From Gonapodya sp. JEL0774 (Eukaryota; Monoblepharomycota; Monoblepharidomycetes; Monoblepharidales; Gonapodyaceae): a DNA stretch of 64,000 nt. The notes beneath the pieces were generated by a model that saw nothing but the letters and a program-made list of their open reading frames with translations, made no database searches and was not told the origin of the DNA. The stretch lies in NCBI GenBank assembly GCA_027604505.1, contig JADIIX010000009.1:1-64000 (forward strand). Direction: 5' to 3'. A program made the translations under genes and the position numbers. Shown here piece after piece: positions 19,538 to 30,754 of this stretch. How positions within the stretch are numbered: the stretch's first letter is position 1; each line of letters begins with the position of its first letter.

Positions 19538-22500
19538 CTACTTTCGCAATGAATACAATCCATCAATGGACTTGTCAACCTTGTCCTCCGACACCATGTT
19601 TTCAACAATGAATTCCACAATCTCTGCCGATACTTGAAAGAGGTTGCTGATCGACCGAGTGATTTCCTCCATGTTCTTGGCACCATGTGTGGCGAGCATG
19701 TTGACCACGACGTTTCTGAGCAGCATCTGCGTTCCTTCGTCGATTTCGTCATCCCCACCGTCCCCTTCCACTTCCATCGACACATCGCCTTGGCTTTGTT
19801 GGAAAGACTCTGTTTGTCGGACAATGAAACGTCCCATAACAGGCGTTAATGTGTCCGAGACACAACAGACGGTACTGTCTCACTCACCATCGCCATTCAA
19901 AGCCGCATCCGGTTCTTCGACAAGAGCAAATGTATCGGATGCAATCTCTCGAATTTGACCCGATCGTATCCAGTAGTTCATTTTCCGCCTGATGAAAGCC
20001 GCTGGCGCCTTGATGACCCCGCTCAGTTCGTCGAGCGTCCACGTCGCTGTCCAACCACAAACAACTTTACCTCCTGGACCCCTCTGGATTCCAAAACATA
20101 TTCTCTCAGTACTCACCTTGATCTTGAAAGTGATAGAGTATCGTCGCGTGGATCGGGTGTACTGTCTTCGCAATGGTGGTTCCATCCGCGAGTTCAATCT
20201 CGATCTCCACCCGACCGCCCACAGAAGGGTGCCATTCCAATCTACGAGACTTGCGGAGATCCTTGTAAACATCGAGGTATGCGTCAAAAGCTCTGTGACG
20301 AGGTGGGTGGAGTTTGAGTTGGAAATGTCCGCATTAGGATCCTCGAGGTCTTTTGAGAATACGTACTCTTTCACAGGCGGTGGAACTTCCCATTCCTCGG
20401 TACGAAGTTGCGGCCAAAACAATCCAGACAGAATCGATGCGTGGATTTGAGGAACCTGGCGTGAGTGAGACGCCACCGCGCGGCGTGAGTACGCTGTAAT
20501 AAGCGACAACGCGCGACCAGACCTCACTTCCGAGGGCAACCTCTCCTGCACGGTTGTGTCGATTCTGTTCGACTCCTCAATGTCTCTTATCATGACGTCG
20601 CACATGTGCAAGTTCTGTTCACCGACCCTGAGCTTCAGACGCTCCAAGTTCCGAACCTGGATAGGGAAGAAGGGGGTTTCATACCTCAATCCCTGGTCTC
20701 ACATCCTGCTAGAAACCGAAGACATGCATACTTCGTTCGAAGTGTCGTATCCCGGAGTCCCGAGAAGCCGATCAGCCAGCAGCGATTGGAACTCCTTTGC
20801 AAAGAGCTCACGCGACTCGTAGATGGAGAGCAGGATAGCCACCGCGTCGGGCAACTTCCGTACCGATTCTCTCCCCGAATCTAAAACCAGTCAGTGCACA
20901 AAACCCCATGAGATCCCATCGCAAGCCTCGCCTCTTCCTCCCCCTCAGCCCGAGCCCGAGCCCCCTCCCACTCACTCCTCATCACCTCTGCTGATTCGGG
21001 CACCCAATTCTCGTTGTCCCAGTCCCGATCATCCTCTCCCCTCTCCTCCAGATTTTGCACCGACGCGACCGAGGGATGGTCGTGCGGGTTGTCCATGAGC
21101 CAGGTGAGGATGGTCCGGATAGTGTCCGGACGGGCGCGGAGGTAGGTACGGAGGGGGGCTGTGACTTGGTCGAGCATGATGCTGGTGGGATCTGAGAGAG
21201 GGGTTGGTGGAGAGTGTTGGGGGGGAGGGGGGGGCACATTGTGGTGGTGTCGTGCATAGGTGTCACAGACCCCACCCCGTACGTACCCAACTTCCTCAAC
21301 ACGTCGATCGTCAGATTATAAATCATGATGACTTCCGATGTCGTAGCCGTGATGTGGAGGATTCGCCTTTGGATACTGACAGGTGGCCACACGTGGAGCA
21401 GAGGATGCATCAAAAGGGTCGAGCGGATGTCGGGGGCAGGTGCGATTCGGCGTGAGTCGTGCCCCACACGTGCAAAAAGGAGGGACATGGGGGGGGGGGG
21501 GGGGGGCAGCAAAAAACAAGCTTGACGGAACGACNNNNNNNNNNCCCCCCCACCCCCGCCCCCCCCCCCCCCTCAACCCCCCGCCCGCCCCCCCACCCAG
21601 CCCCCCCCCCCCCCCCCCCCCCCCCCCGGCCCCCCCCCCCCCCCCGCCCCCGGCCGCGGGCGCCCCCCGCCCCGCGCCCCCGCGCGCAGCAAAACTCACG
21701 CTTGACGGAACGACCGGACGAGTTTGGAATGCGTTCCGGTTTTGTCGAGGCATCGCTGATGAGCGGGGCGGGTTGGAACAATGCAACACCAAAATCGACA
21801 ACAATACAACAACAGCGACAAAAAAAAAAATTAAAACAACAAAAGAGCAAGGTCACCGGGTGGCACGTATCAGCCACCTCACACCATTCCGCACTGTTTT
21901 GGTTCGCCCGCCCCACCGTCCACCGCATCGTTTTGTTCCCCCCGTCATGTCAGTGTACCCTGAGCCGCAACGCGTGCCGACTCACCTTGGTCTCCTCCAC
22001 AAACGCGATGGATTCGGGCCACACCACCACGATGTCGAAGAACTCTTCGATTCTGATTGTTTTTTTGTAATGTTTTTGTTTGTTGTTGTTGTAGTAGTTG
22101 TTTGTTGTTGCCATTGCGCGTTGCGCGGCCCGTCGGATCGATTATGGGCAGGGTCGTGGAGCGCGACCCGAGAGGAGGACAAGGGGTGGACAGAGTTGGA
22201 CCTCGCGGAGCACAAAGCAGACAGAAACACCCCACCACCCCCCACCACCCCTCCCGGGCTTTTGCACACCGCACCTCATGTCCCCAAAACACCTGTAAAA
22301 ATGCGCCTCCAACAACCTCGTCCACCTGTCCGCCTCGTTCTCCTTCTCACCCACTCCACTATCACGCTCGCCCTCGCCCTCCTCCACGCCCGCGCCGCCC
22401 GCGCCCTCTGTCCGACCTCCAGCCGCCCCACCCACCACCGCCACCACAAACGGTACGATCTCGCCCCTGACCCACCAGAGTCCCTTGTCCATCCACATCT

Positions 22501-23240
22501 TCTTCCCCCCCGCCTCTCGCCCCTCCTCCTCGTCCACCACCACCTCGTCCTCCTCCTCCTCATCCTCGCCATACCCCGGCCCCACCACGAAGAACCCATA
22601 CCGCTCTCTCACGCCCACTCGGACCACGGCGCACACCACATCGGTGAGGACCCTGTGGGCCGGGGAGCCGAGGCCGACGGCGCGCATGGTGGAGAAGGTG
22701 CGGGCCGTGAGGAGGGTGGAGGTGGGTGTGGTATGGGCGGAGAGCAGGGCAGAGAGGAAGACGGGGGCGGCGAGTGAGGGGAACAGGGGGGCGAGCGAGG
22801 TGCGGACGAGGTTTTGCAGGTCGAGGAGGAGGACGCGGGAGGTGTGGGGGGAGCTGGCCGGTGGCGGGGGGGGGAGGCGGGAGGGAGCAGGGGAGGTTGG
22901 GGTTGTGGTGAGAGACGATACGGAGAAAGCCACACGGGGACCAACCGAGCCGAGATATATATGTACAACAAGGTGTGCCCAAGATTGCAATCTCCTCAGT
23001 TCCCATTGTGCTCCTTGTTGAACCCCGAACCCTGAACCCGTCCATGGTCCCATCCCACATTCCCCCCCCCTCCCCCCCGCTCATCCCCGCCCCCCTTTCC
23101 TCCTCCGCCCCACCCGCCATCGCTGCCCCCAACTTACACACACACCACATCCCACACCACTTGCGCACACCTCTCGATCCTGCCTCTGAGCGTTTCCAAC
23201 GATGCGGAGAACTCTTGCGAGACCAGACGGAGGCAGGCGG

Positions 23241-23279
<39 letters not shown>

Positions 23280-24235
23280 CGGGGTCGGCGGGGTCGTGGT
23301 CGTGGTCCTGGTCCGCGGAGAGAAAAGGGGATGGGAGAGATGTGGAGGATGGTGAGAAGGAGGCGAAGGAGGGAGGGATGAGCGGGGTGAGGCGAGACCA
23401 GGTGGAGAGGGTGGCGGGGAGGAGGGTGTGGGAGAAGAGCGTGGAGGTGCGGGCTGCGGGGGGAGGAGGAAGAAGGGGGGGGCAGGTGGAAAGGGAAGAG
23501 GTGAGGAGCGCTGACCCATCCACGAGCGTGTATGCCCTCCTCTACCGCATCCCAGCTCCACTCGCCCCACTCGTCCCACCCACCCATCCCACCCGTCCCA
23601 CCCACCCTCTCCCGTATCGTAGAGAGTGGGTCCATAGAGTGCGGCCGAGGGCAGATTGTTGTGACGGTGTGGTTTGGAAACACGGAGCTCGGCCATCACG
23701 GATTCCCAGATGGTGTGACGGAACCACGTCAACCCCAAAACACTCAAATGCCCACCTTGATACCAGGACAGGAGAGCCGGCAGAGCGTTGTGAGCGACGA
23801 TGGCGGCGAGGCAGGTACGGGAGAATGAGGGATCGAGGGAGGGAGATGCGGAGGGATCTGAGATGAGGGATTCGATTTCTGCGGTGATTTTGAGCCATGC
23901 CTTGATTTTTTTTGGAGGCGGGGAAAGGGGTAAAGAGAAGAAGATAGAGAGGAAGAGGGAAGGAAGGGAAGGGATGATTAGGAACAGAGGGAGGGAGCAG
24001 GGGAGAGAAGGAGACAGACTCTAGCGAGGTCCAGGGGGAGTGATTGAACTGATTTTTGGATGTCCATAATAGGAACGGGGAAAGGGGAGTGGACTGCGGT
24101 CATGGAGGGGAGAGTGAAGGAGCAGGATGCATTGGTTGATTGGGATTTGGGGTGGGGGGTGGAAGTGAGGGGTATGTGCAGGTGAGTGACATCATCGGAC
24201 TGAGATTGGAGGGGACAGCTGGTTCTGCCAGACAT
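19538..24235 (-). CDS. APC2: anaphase-promoting complex subunit 2 (cullin-like scaffold of APC/C)
   Basis: The C-terminus (ends IDGLYSLRK, TAG at 19538-19540) is the APC2 winged-helix domain with VSAEIVEFIVENMVSEDKVD. Upstream lies the cullin homology part (ERLKLRVGEQNLHMCDVMIR, SRQVPQIHASILSGLFWPQL). Further in is VTAPLRTYLRARPDTIRTIL, a typical APC2 block, preceded by ILHITATTSEVIMIYNLTID. The N-terminal region is traced through AWLKITAEIESLIS and HLSVLGLTWFRHTIWESVMA to a possible start at 24235 (MSGRTSCPLQSQ). APC2 binds the RING subunit APC11 in the ubiquitin ligase that triggers anaphase. An intron contains a 10-N gap flanked by poly-G/poly-C, so the exon structure at 21480-21720 is unreliable. 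A (GAC CCC)n tract gives a short Asp-Pro run near 23242-23279. The start codon and several N-terminal introns are uncertain. Confidence 0.85.
21480..21717. other. assembly gap (10 N) inside poly-G/poly-C with a duplicated flank
   Basis: Positions 21535-21544 are N. To the left is a G run and then GCAGCAAAAAACAAGCTTGACGG; to the right are about 150 bases of almost pure C and then GCAGCAAAACTCACGCTTGACGG. The 15-mer GCTTGACGGAACGAC occurs on both sides. The right copy contains a real splice donor for APC2 on the minus strand; the left copy looks like an assembly echo. Confidence 0.85.
23242..23279. repeat. (GGGGTC)n hexamer repeat within APC2
   Basis: About six tandem GGGGTC units. In the minus-strand APC2 frame they code Asp-Pro dipeptides. 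The plus strand has regularly spaced G4 runs and could form a G-quadruplex. Confidence 0.8.
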
Positions 24236-24438
24236 GAATATATATAGTGCACTCTTAATAGCCGACTAGACTTGCGTACTACAGCTGGCCCCCCCTTTGG
24301 ACTCTTTGTGGTTGGGAAGGCGGTGACAGTGCCGGAGATGGATTGTGCAGACGAGCTGTGGTCACAGTGCCCAGTGGGACACCTGCCCCAGCACACATCT
24401 GGACACCTGGACCCCATCCATCCATCCATCGTTTCCCA
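24236..24438. promoter_or_regulatory. shared divergent promoter region, APC2 and uL23
   Basis: Only 203 bp separate the two start codons. A TATA-like run (AATATATATAG) lies at about 24237-24247, close to the APC2 side, and a C-rich tract (GGCCCCCCCTTTGG) lies near 24285-24299. No specific factor site is identified. Confidence 0.4.
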
Positions 24439-25758
24439 ATGGCACCAAAGACAAAGACTGCCGGTGAGATGCGATACCAACTCAAATCATTCTCTGGACG
24501 GGATACCCGGACAGGACATGGGCGAACGGCCAAGGGAAAGGACAAGGCCGACACTTGGTGGTTGGTGGTGGCGGGGATGGAAACAGGCCAACTCGGGCAC
24601 ACAAGAAGACCCTCTTACAACTTTGCACGTTGGTGACGGAGGACGCCCAGTCTGCAATTGGCCGTGGATGCTCAATCTGCAGGTGGAATCGGCGACGGTT
24701 ACACGGGACGACTGCAGCTACGGTGTGAATCCATACGCACACACACTCACCCACCCCATTCCTCCTCTCTCAAGCACCGGCCCCCGCAAAGGCAGCCGCA
24801 AAGACCCCTGCCACAGCCAAGGCAGCCGCAGCGAAGAAGGCTGCCCTCAAGGGCACAGCTGGAAAGAAGACACGAAAGGTGCGTGAAAATTTGGCCTCTT
24901 TCAACTTTTTGGTGTTGGTCGTGGATGCGCAGGCCTCTGAGATTGCCAAGGCTGGACCAGCAAGGATCCCTGACCCCGTGATGGCCATGCCCTGTGGGTT
25001 GGTTATCTGTATAACCACGGAACACCTATCTGGTTTTCGGGACGACGGGAGTTTGGACCCACGAGATCCCCCTTCGAAGATCCAGCTATGATACCAATGA
25101 AAATATGACGAGGAGCTCGGGACAAAATCCCGTGGAGGGCTCAGTCGTCCGAGACGGAGAGACGGCTCACCCCCCCTTGTCACCAAAACCCCTCTCGCAC
25201 CCCACCCACCCACCCACCCAGGTCCGCACCAGCGTCCACTTCTTCCGTCCCAAGACCCTCCGCCTCGACCGCGCGCCCAAATACCCCCGCCGGTCCACGC
25301 CCCGGCAACCTGCCCTGGACCAGTTCAAGATCCTCAAGTTCCCCCTCAACACCGAATCGGCCATGAAGAAGATCGAGGAGAACAACACCCTGGTGTTCGT
25401 GACGGACGTCAAGGCCAACAAGAGGCAGATCAAGGACGCCGTCAAGCGCATGTACAATGTCGAGGCGGCGAAGGTCAACACCTTGATCAGGCCCGACGGG
25501 AGCAAGAAGGCGTACGTGAGGTTGACGCAGGATGTGGACGCGTTGGATATTGCGAACAAGGTGAGTGTGTCTTGTGTGTGAGGCGGGGGGCGGCCGGGGG
25601 GAGAGGAACGGGCTCATGCCCTTTCCCGTCTGCGCCCACCACCCCCATCTCGCCGCCCGCCCGGTCCTTGTGCCCCACCTCCCACCTTATCTCACCCCAC
25701 TCTCACTCCCTCTGCCTCGGCCGACTCCCCGCTCCCCCCCAAGATCGGCTTCATCTAA
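24439..25758 (+). CDS. RPL25: 60S ribosomal protein uL23 (L23A/L25)
   Basis: Four exons: 24439-24463, 24775-24878, 25222-25560 and 25744-25758, all phase-consistent. The product opens [18 protein letters not shown], a Lys/Ala-rich extension typical of eukaryotic L23A/L25. The core follows ([60 protein letters not shown]) and the end is [14 protein letters not shown]. The last four residues IGFI come from a 15-nt terminal exon, as in other fungal and animal uL23. The protein binds domain III of large-subunit rRNA and lines the polypeptide exit tunnel, where SRP and chaperones dock. Introns of 311, 343 and 183 nt are much longer than those of neighbouring genes, a common trait of fungal ribosomal protein genes. 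Confidence 0.97.
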
Positions 25759-26383
25759 ACGCCCCGGCCTGTGGAAGTGGAAGCGGGAAGCGGGAAGCGG
25801 GAAGGGGTCGTGTGTGTTGTGTGTGGTTGTTTCGGTTGGAAGGGTCGTCGGAGCAGTCGGTGAGGTTGGAGTGGGGACCTCGGTATCACATCCCTCGCAA
25901 GCCTGGAATTGCGCACATGAGATGGATGGTGGAACAGAAGAAGAGCGGGGGTTGGGGGGCGGGGTGCGGGGTGCGGGGGGTATGGCGTGGTTGTGCCGCC
26001 CGCCAAACCCCCCACCCCCTTCTGTCTGGTCCCCCCCGCCCCCCTATGTTTTGTACCCGTTTTCCAGTCTCATTATGCGTCGCTTATGTTTGGCGAGCGT
26101 GGAATATCATTTGCACATAATCGCTACGTTCGTACAAGGAGCAAATAAGTTCATGTGCCCAGAGTCCCCATGGATGGGAGTGGCTGTTTGCATGCCCAGG
26201 CAGGGGGACGCGGGGACGCCACGTGATACTTTCATCTCAACCACCTCGTGCACAAAAATGGTACACAACGGTGGCCCCGTGGTGGTATGCACAAAAACGT
26301 CCATCCGTCCTGCCCGTTTTACCCCCCCGCTCCCCCGGACCCGCTCCACCCCCACCCCTCCCATCCCCCTCCCATGCTCCCTG
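25759..26383. other. convergent intergenic region
   Basis: Between the uL23 stop and the SDS22 stop. It holds overlapping frames with Pro/Arg-rich shadow products only; no gene is supported. Both 3' untranslated regions must lie here. Confidence 0.5.
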
Positions 26384-28200
26384 CTACCGTATATGCGTCG
26401 CATCCAACTGTGTAATCTGCGGCAACGCCAGCTTGACCTTCAACCTGTACGTTGCACCCGCGGTTTTCTGCACAGGGTTGCCCTCCAGGTACACCGTGCG
26501 GAGCGTGCGGATGGGACCGAGCTGGGATTCGATGGATGACATGGGACTGTCGATGCGGTTGGAGGAGGCCTGGCAGGGGGTGGGTGGGGAGGGGCAAGGG
26601 GGGTGAAAGGTGAGGGGGCCGGGGGGAGGGGTGGAAAGAACAGGTGAGATGTGGGAGGAGAGAGGACAAGGAGAACTCGCGCGGACGTGGGAAAAGGCAG
26701 TGAGACTCACCCAAAACTCTTCCAGCACGGGTAAGTGCGCGAGGTTTTCGATGGTCGTGACGAGGTTGCGGGTGATGTCGAGGACGCGGAGCTTTAGCTA
26801 AGGAAAAAAGGCGGGGAAACCCCCCAATTGAGCGACACCCCGTCAAAAGCAATAGGCAACAAGGTCGCACGGGGGGTGACCAGACCGGTACAGCCTACGA
26901 CCACTGGACCCACGTTTGTGGGCAGTACATCCTCCACCCTGTACCGGGTCCCGGGTCCCATGTGGTGGGGTGCCGCGCGGACCGGAAACTCACGTTGTTC
27001 TCCAAGCCCTCGATCTTTGAAATGGCGTTGTGAGACACGTACAGCTCCTCGAGGTTTTCGAGCTGGTCGAGCCCTTCGAGTTTCACGAGGCGGTTGGATT
27101 GAATGCTCAGGAGGGTGAGGTTTCGGAGGGTGTGGAGGTTCTGGGGGGTGGGGAGTGGCACGTGTGAGAACACAAAAAACAACGTACGAAACAGATGAGG
27201 CCTCCAACCACTGTCTCATCACCCACCCACCTCCAGTTTTCCTACTTTATTCTTCCCCAGCCACAGCAGTTCCAACCCGGGCACAGCTTCCAGTCCCGCG
27301 ATGGTGCGGATCCTGTTGGCGCCAAGTTCAAGGTTGGTGAGCCGAGGTACCTTGTCGAGATTTTCAATGGTGGAGATTTTGTTTTGCACGAGGTACAGGG
27401 TGGTGAGGTGAGGGAAGCTGGGGAGGGCCATGGAGCGGATGTTGTTGAAGGAGAGGTCGAGGACTCTGGGTGGGGTTGGGGAGACATGGTGGTGGTGTGT
27501 TTGCGGTTGTGTGGTGTAGGGATAATGGACAAAGTTGCAAGAGTAGTTGAGAGCGTGGAAACAAGAAAGGCACATTGGATTCGAGCACTTTGACGGTGAT
27601 GACGTACTCGAGGTTGGTCAAGGTGTCCAATCCCTGAATCTCGACCAGCCGGTTGTCGTAGAGCTCCAACTCTGCCAAAGACGTCAATTTCCCCACGACC
27701 GGTTCAATGGAGGTGAGGAGGTTCTGCCGGAGTCCTAGTTTCTAACAGGGTTGCACGTTTGTGGAGGTGTTGATTGGAAACTCGGGTGACGCCAAGTGCA
27801 GTGACCTCCTCACCTTCAGCTCTGTAAACCGTTCCAGTCCAAGATTTTCCAGCGTAGTTAGCCGATAATGTGTCAGCTGAATCTCCTGGAAAAAAAGAAC
27901 AAGTCGCGACGTCATTGTTGGGATCCGCTCAACGAAATCGTCCAGCAACACTCGTCGTCCGCTCCATCCCTCCCTCCATCATTTCCTCACATCCGTATCA
28001 TCCGGTAGCTCCGCCAGCACGTCTGCCTCGTGCGTCAATCGCTCCCCGGGCACTTCGACTTGGGTTTTCGAACTGTTCTGGTCGTTCTGCTCGATCTCGG
28101 TCGGGGATGTGGGCTGATCGTCTTCGACCGGGGTGGAAGGATCGTCATTGGCGCGTGTGGAAGAGGGCGAGGGGTCTTCGTTGGATTGCTGGGCCATCAT
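26384..28200 (-). CDS. SDS22: protein phosphatase 1 regulatory subunit SDS22 (leucine-rich repeat protein)
   Basis: Starts MMAQQSNEDPSPSS at 28200, with an acidic/polar N-terminus (about 70 residues), then tandem SDS22-type 22-residue leucine-rich repeats: LTHYRLTTLENLGLERFTEL, LAELELYDNRLVEIQGLDTL, VLDLSFNNIRSMA, LYLVQNKISTIENLDKVPRL, NLRNLTLLSIQSNRLVKLEG and LEELYVSHNAISKIEGLE. The end is the LRR cap (RTVYLEGNPVQKTAGATYR, LPQITQLDATHIR). SDS22 (PPP1R7) binds the PP1 catalytic subunit and is needed for its maturation and for mitotic exit. Several introns of about 60-140 nt fall between repeats. It is divergent from the Zim17 gene with about 105 bp between start codons. The identity is secure; exact exon borders were not all verified. 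Confidence 0.93.
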
Positions 28201-28305
28201 TTCTTGGGCAAAAGACGACTCCAAAGCCAAGACTGATGTAAAGTCGGATAAAGTCAAACATCCGGATCGTACAAATCTGTGCACACATGTCGCTCCAGTA
28301 ACTCG

Positions 28306-29100
28306 ATGACCTCAAACGCTTCTTTCCTTACCAAATGTCGATGTGCGGGAGTTCCTTTCAGAGTCTGCTCTTTTCAGCCCATCTCTGGATTGCGGAGCGT
28401 GTCTTCCTCACCTGCAAGTTGGAGCAATCCACCAGTGACGTGTGCATCCAAACCCTCCCCGATCCCATACGCCAGGAAAGCGCTGGCAAATGAATGGAGT
28501 ATCGGTCAATCTGCTCGGCTTCGGCCATGTTCACCTTCACGCCTGCCACTGGAACCATCCCATCGCCGTTTCTTCCATATCTCTCGGGGCACTCTCGACG
28601 CTCCCACCAACCCTGAAGCCCCACCAGACCCCGCTGCGAAGCTTCAAGGCAAAACAATGATTGGCTTCACCTGCACAGTCTGTCACACCCGCTCTTACCA
28701 CGTTATGTCCAAGAAGGCTTACACGTCGGGAGTCGTCATCATCAAATGCCCTGGGTGCACGAAGAACCATCTTATTGCAGACCATTTGGGGTGGTACGAT
28801 TCACAGAAGACAGTGGGAACACTTGAGGATATTATGGCAAGGGCGGGGAGGAGCAACGAAATCCGGAGTGTTACTGTTGGGGTGGTGCCTGGTGGCCAGT
28901 CTACTGCGGTGACCAGGGAGAAGGACGGTGCTAACGACGGTGCCTCGATGGTGAATGCATTAGCTGGTGCCGTCTTCCATGAAGAGATGCAGGGCACACT
29001 TGAACTACTGCCGGAGGATATTCTGGAGCAAGAACGCGAACTCATTGCAAAAGCCTCTAGAAATAGATCGTCACCGGGTGAGACCAACAATAATCACTGA
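28306..29100 (+). CDS. ZIM17: DNL-type zinc finger protein, mitochondrial Hsp70 escort (Zim17/Tim15/DNLZ)
   Basis: The C-terminal half carries the family domain: MIGFTCTVCHTRSYHVMSKK and VIIKCPGCTKNHLIADHLGW, with four zinc-binding cysteines in two CxxC pairs (CTVC, CPGC). The signature DNL tripeptide reads DHL here. The roughly 120-residue N-terminus is Ser/Arg/Pro-rich, nearly free of acid residues, and ends with RRFFHISRGT, consistent with a cleaved mitochondrial presequence. Zim17 keeps matrix Hsp70 soluble and supports protein import. Start at 28306 (MTSNASFLTK) is the first ATG of the open frame; the frame extends a little upstream without an ATG. The coding region appears intron-free. 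Its tail (ELIAKASRNRSSPGETNNNH) is hydrophilic. It converges with the FAM72-like gene, 98 bp between stop codons. Confidence 0.92.
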   Translation: MTSNASFLTKCRCAGVPFRVCSFQPISGLRSVSSSPASWSNPPVTCASKPSPIPYARKALANEWSIGQSARLRPCSPSRLPLEPSHRRFFHISRGTLDAPTNPEAPPDPAAKLQGKTMIGFTCTVCHTRSYHVMSKKAYTSGVVIIKCPGCTKNHLIADHLGWYDSQKTVGTLEDIMARAGRSNEIRSVTVGVVPGGQSTAVTREKDGANDGASMVNALAGAVFHEEMQGTLELLPEDILEQERELIAKASRNRSSPGETNNNH

Positions 29101-29198
29101 AGCAAGTTAGTTGTTTGTATTATTTACGAAATTAGGGTATGCAGAGGTCTCAAAGTCGGTGTATGGTACGTGGAGTGCTTCTAGCTCTAGCTGTCTCT

Positions 29199-30325
29199 CA
29201 TCTACAGACTGAGTTGTAGTTGTGCAAACGGGGCATTTCACAGTCGATATCGGGGCTTGGAAGGTTCGCCCATCGAAGAATTTTCTTGCCTAGAATGTCG
29301 ACAAAACGAGGTTACATAATGGTGAAGACTGCAGAGGGACCAACCCTCCAACAAGAACGAACCCGAATCGTCCAAGCGGTCTATTGAGGCGACACAGTCA
29401 GCATGGAGAACCCATAGATGACCTGTGGAGGAACTCGATAATGGTAAGGACAAGGAGAGATTCAATAGTTCTCAAATTCCGTTACCGTTGTTGCATGCCT
29501 GAAGACACGTTGTACACGGTTTGGTGACATTGTAGGCGACCGTGTTACCACAGCCAAGGCATGCAGCGTCTCTGATAAAGCAGCGGCAGGACACAGTGTT
29601 GTAATCTTCCCCGATAAGAGCGATTCCAAGAGGTGGGGAGTCCGTAGAGAAAAGCTCCACGCGGAGCTCACCGGGTTTGGAGGAGGCTGAGAGACAATCG
29701 AGACAGCATGGGTAAGTCTACTTAGATGACTCCAGATTGTGTGATTCTTTTGATGCTTGGAGAAAAACTAACCGAGCAGGATAGCTTTCATTCCTCGGTT
29801 GCACATGAGCATTGAGCAGTGTTTGCAGTACAGCTTGCATACTGCTTTACTTCGAAATTGCGGGTGGAGTGCCTGTTCCAATGTTGTCCCGATTTCAGGC
29901 CCCAGGCTCGGAGGCGGGAGGAGAGTGGGAGTTTCAGAGGGCGCAGATTGAGTCGCTTCATTATTACGATTTGCAGAGTGAGAGTGTGATTGATGTCGGG
30001 CTGCTATTTCGGTCTCTCGGGTTGTGCTCTCGTCATGGTTGGGCCGAGGTTGCCGGCGCTGGTGACGGCCAGCAGTAGAGACGCGTGTTTCATTGCGACT
30101 GGTAGATTCCGGAGGTCGCTGAGTCAGCCTAGACACAGCTGTTATAACAGGGCGCGAGCCGATGTGGTGGGACGAAGGAGGATTGCGAAGATTCTCCAGC
30201 GATTGCAGCTGAAACTGGAAGCGGTAGAGATTGCCAGAGGCGGTGAAACCATCGTGAGTACGCGGCATCAAAAGAGCGCTTTGCGATTGTAGACCAGACA
30301 ATTTGGTCATGGTGAAAAAATGCAT
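29199..30325 (-). CDS. FAM72-like protein
   Basis: Exons 30325-29773, 29686-29486, 29423-29363 and 29289-29199 join in phase. The family core is unmistakable: KLYCKHCSMLMCNRGMKAIL, VELFSTDSPP, DYNTVSCRCFIRDAACLGCG, VAYNVTKPCTTCLQACNNG, GHLWVLHADCVASIDRLDDS and KKILRWANLP, in the same order as metazoan FAM72, with the paired cysteines conserved. Vertebrate FAM72 is linked to cell-cycle progression and to promoting UNG2 turnover; its fungal role is not known. About 130 residues of Ser/Thr/Arg-rich, low-complexity sequence precede the core. Start at 30325 is the first ATG of the frame (a second follows at the sixth codon). It is head-to-head with the SYO1 gene. Confidence in the family is high, in the N-terminus moderate. 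Confidence 0.88.
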
Positions 30326-30754
30326 GGGTGTGGAGGAAAGCGTTCGATGTGGTTAAAGATGTGATTCGCCCATAGCATCGTCGAGAACCGATGTACTCCA
30401 AGCAGAAAGCGGCAGAGCAGCATTCGGACGATGAGGCGAGTCCAAATGATTTCACCAATAATGCTCCCATTCAACCGGGAAAGTGCGGATGGCTTTGAGC
30501 GGCCGTTCGTCGACGTACTATGTTCCACATCGCCAACCGCTCGCACAGAACCCCGCCAATTACATGCATAGCACAGCTTCGTGGCAGAGACCCACTTACC
30601 TGGCGCCAAGTGTCCTGATGAGATTCGAGGATTTATGTTTTCTTGAGATGGATTCACACTTGGAGTGGGGCGCGGCTTTGGTCGACCTGGGAGCTCCCCA
30701 TTTTATCTTTTCGTCATACGAGGGTTCAAACCATTTAGATACCATCCAGGCACA
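30326..30754. promoter_or_regulatory. divergent intergenic region, FAM72-like gene and SYO1
   Basis: 429 bp between start codons. A minus-strand frame near 30598-30657 ends in a good GTAAGT donor but opens with GTG, not ATG, so an untranslated 5' exon of the FAM72-like gene is possible. No other signal is clear. Confidence 0.35.

Noticed and set aside
23242-23279. GGGGTC repeat as a telomeric array
   Set aside because: It is internal, short, in frame in APC2 and not a fungal telomere unit such as TTAGGG.
21316-23747. Many long Pro/Arg/Gly-rich ORFs on both strands within APC2
   Set aside because: Low-complexity shadows created by strand-biased C-rich sequence, several of them running through the N gap.
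29100-29289. Alternative FAM72 C-terminus with a CPVC motif in another frame
   Set aside because: It requires a phase that the preceding donor does not give. The chosen frame gives KKILRWANLP, which matches the family.
30598-30657. A coding first exon for the FAM72-like gene (NPSQENINPRISS)
   Set aside because: It opens with GTG rather than ATG and no phase-consistent link to the core exons was found. It may be 5' UTR.
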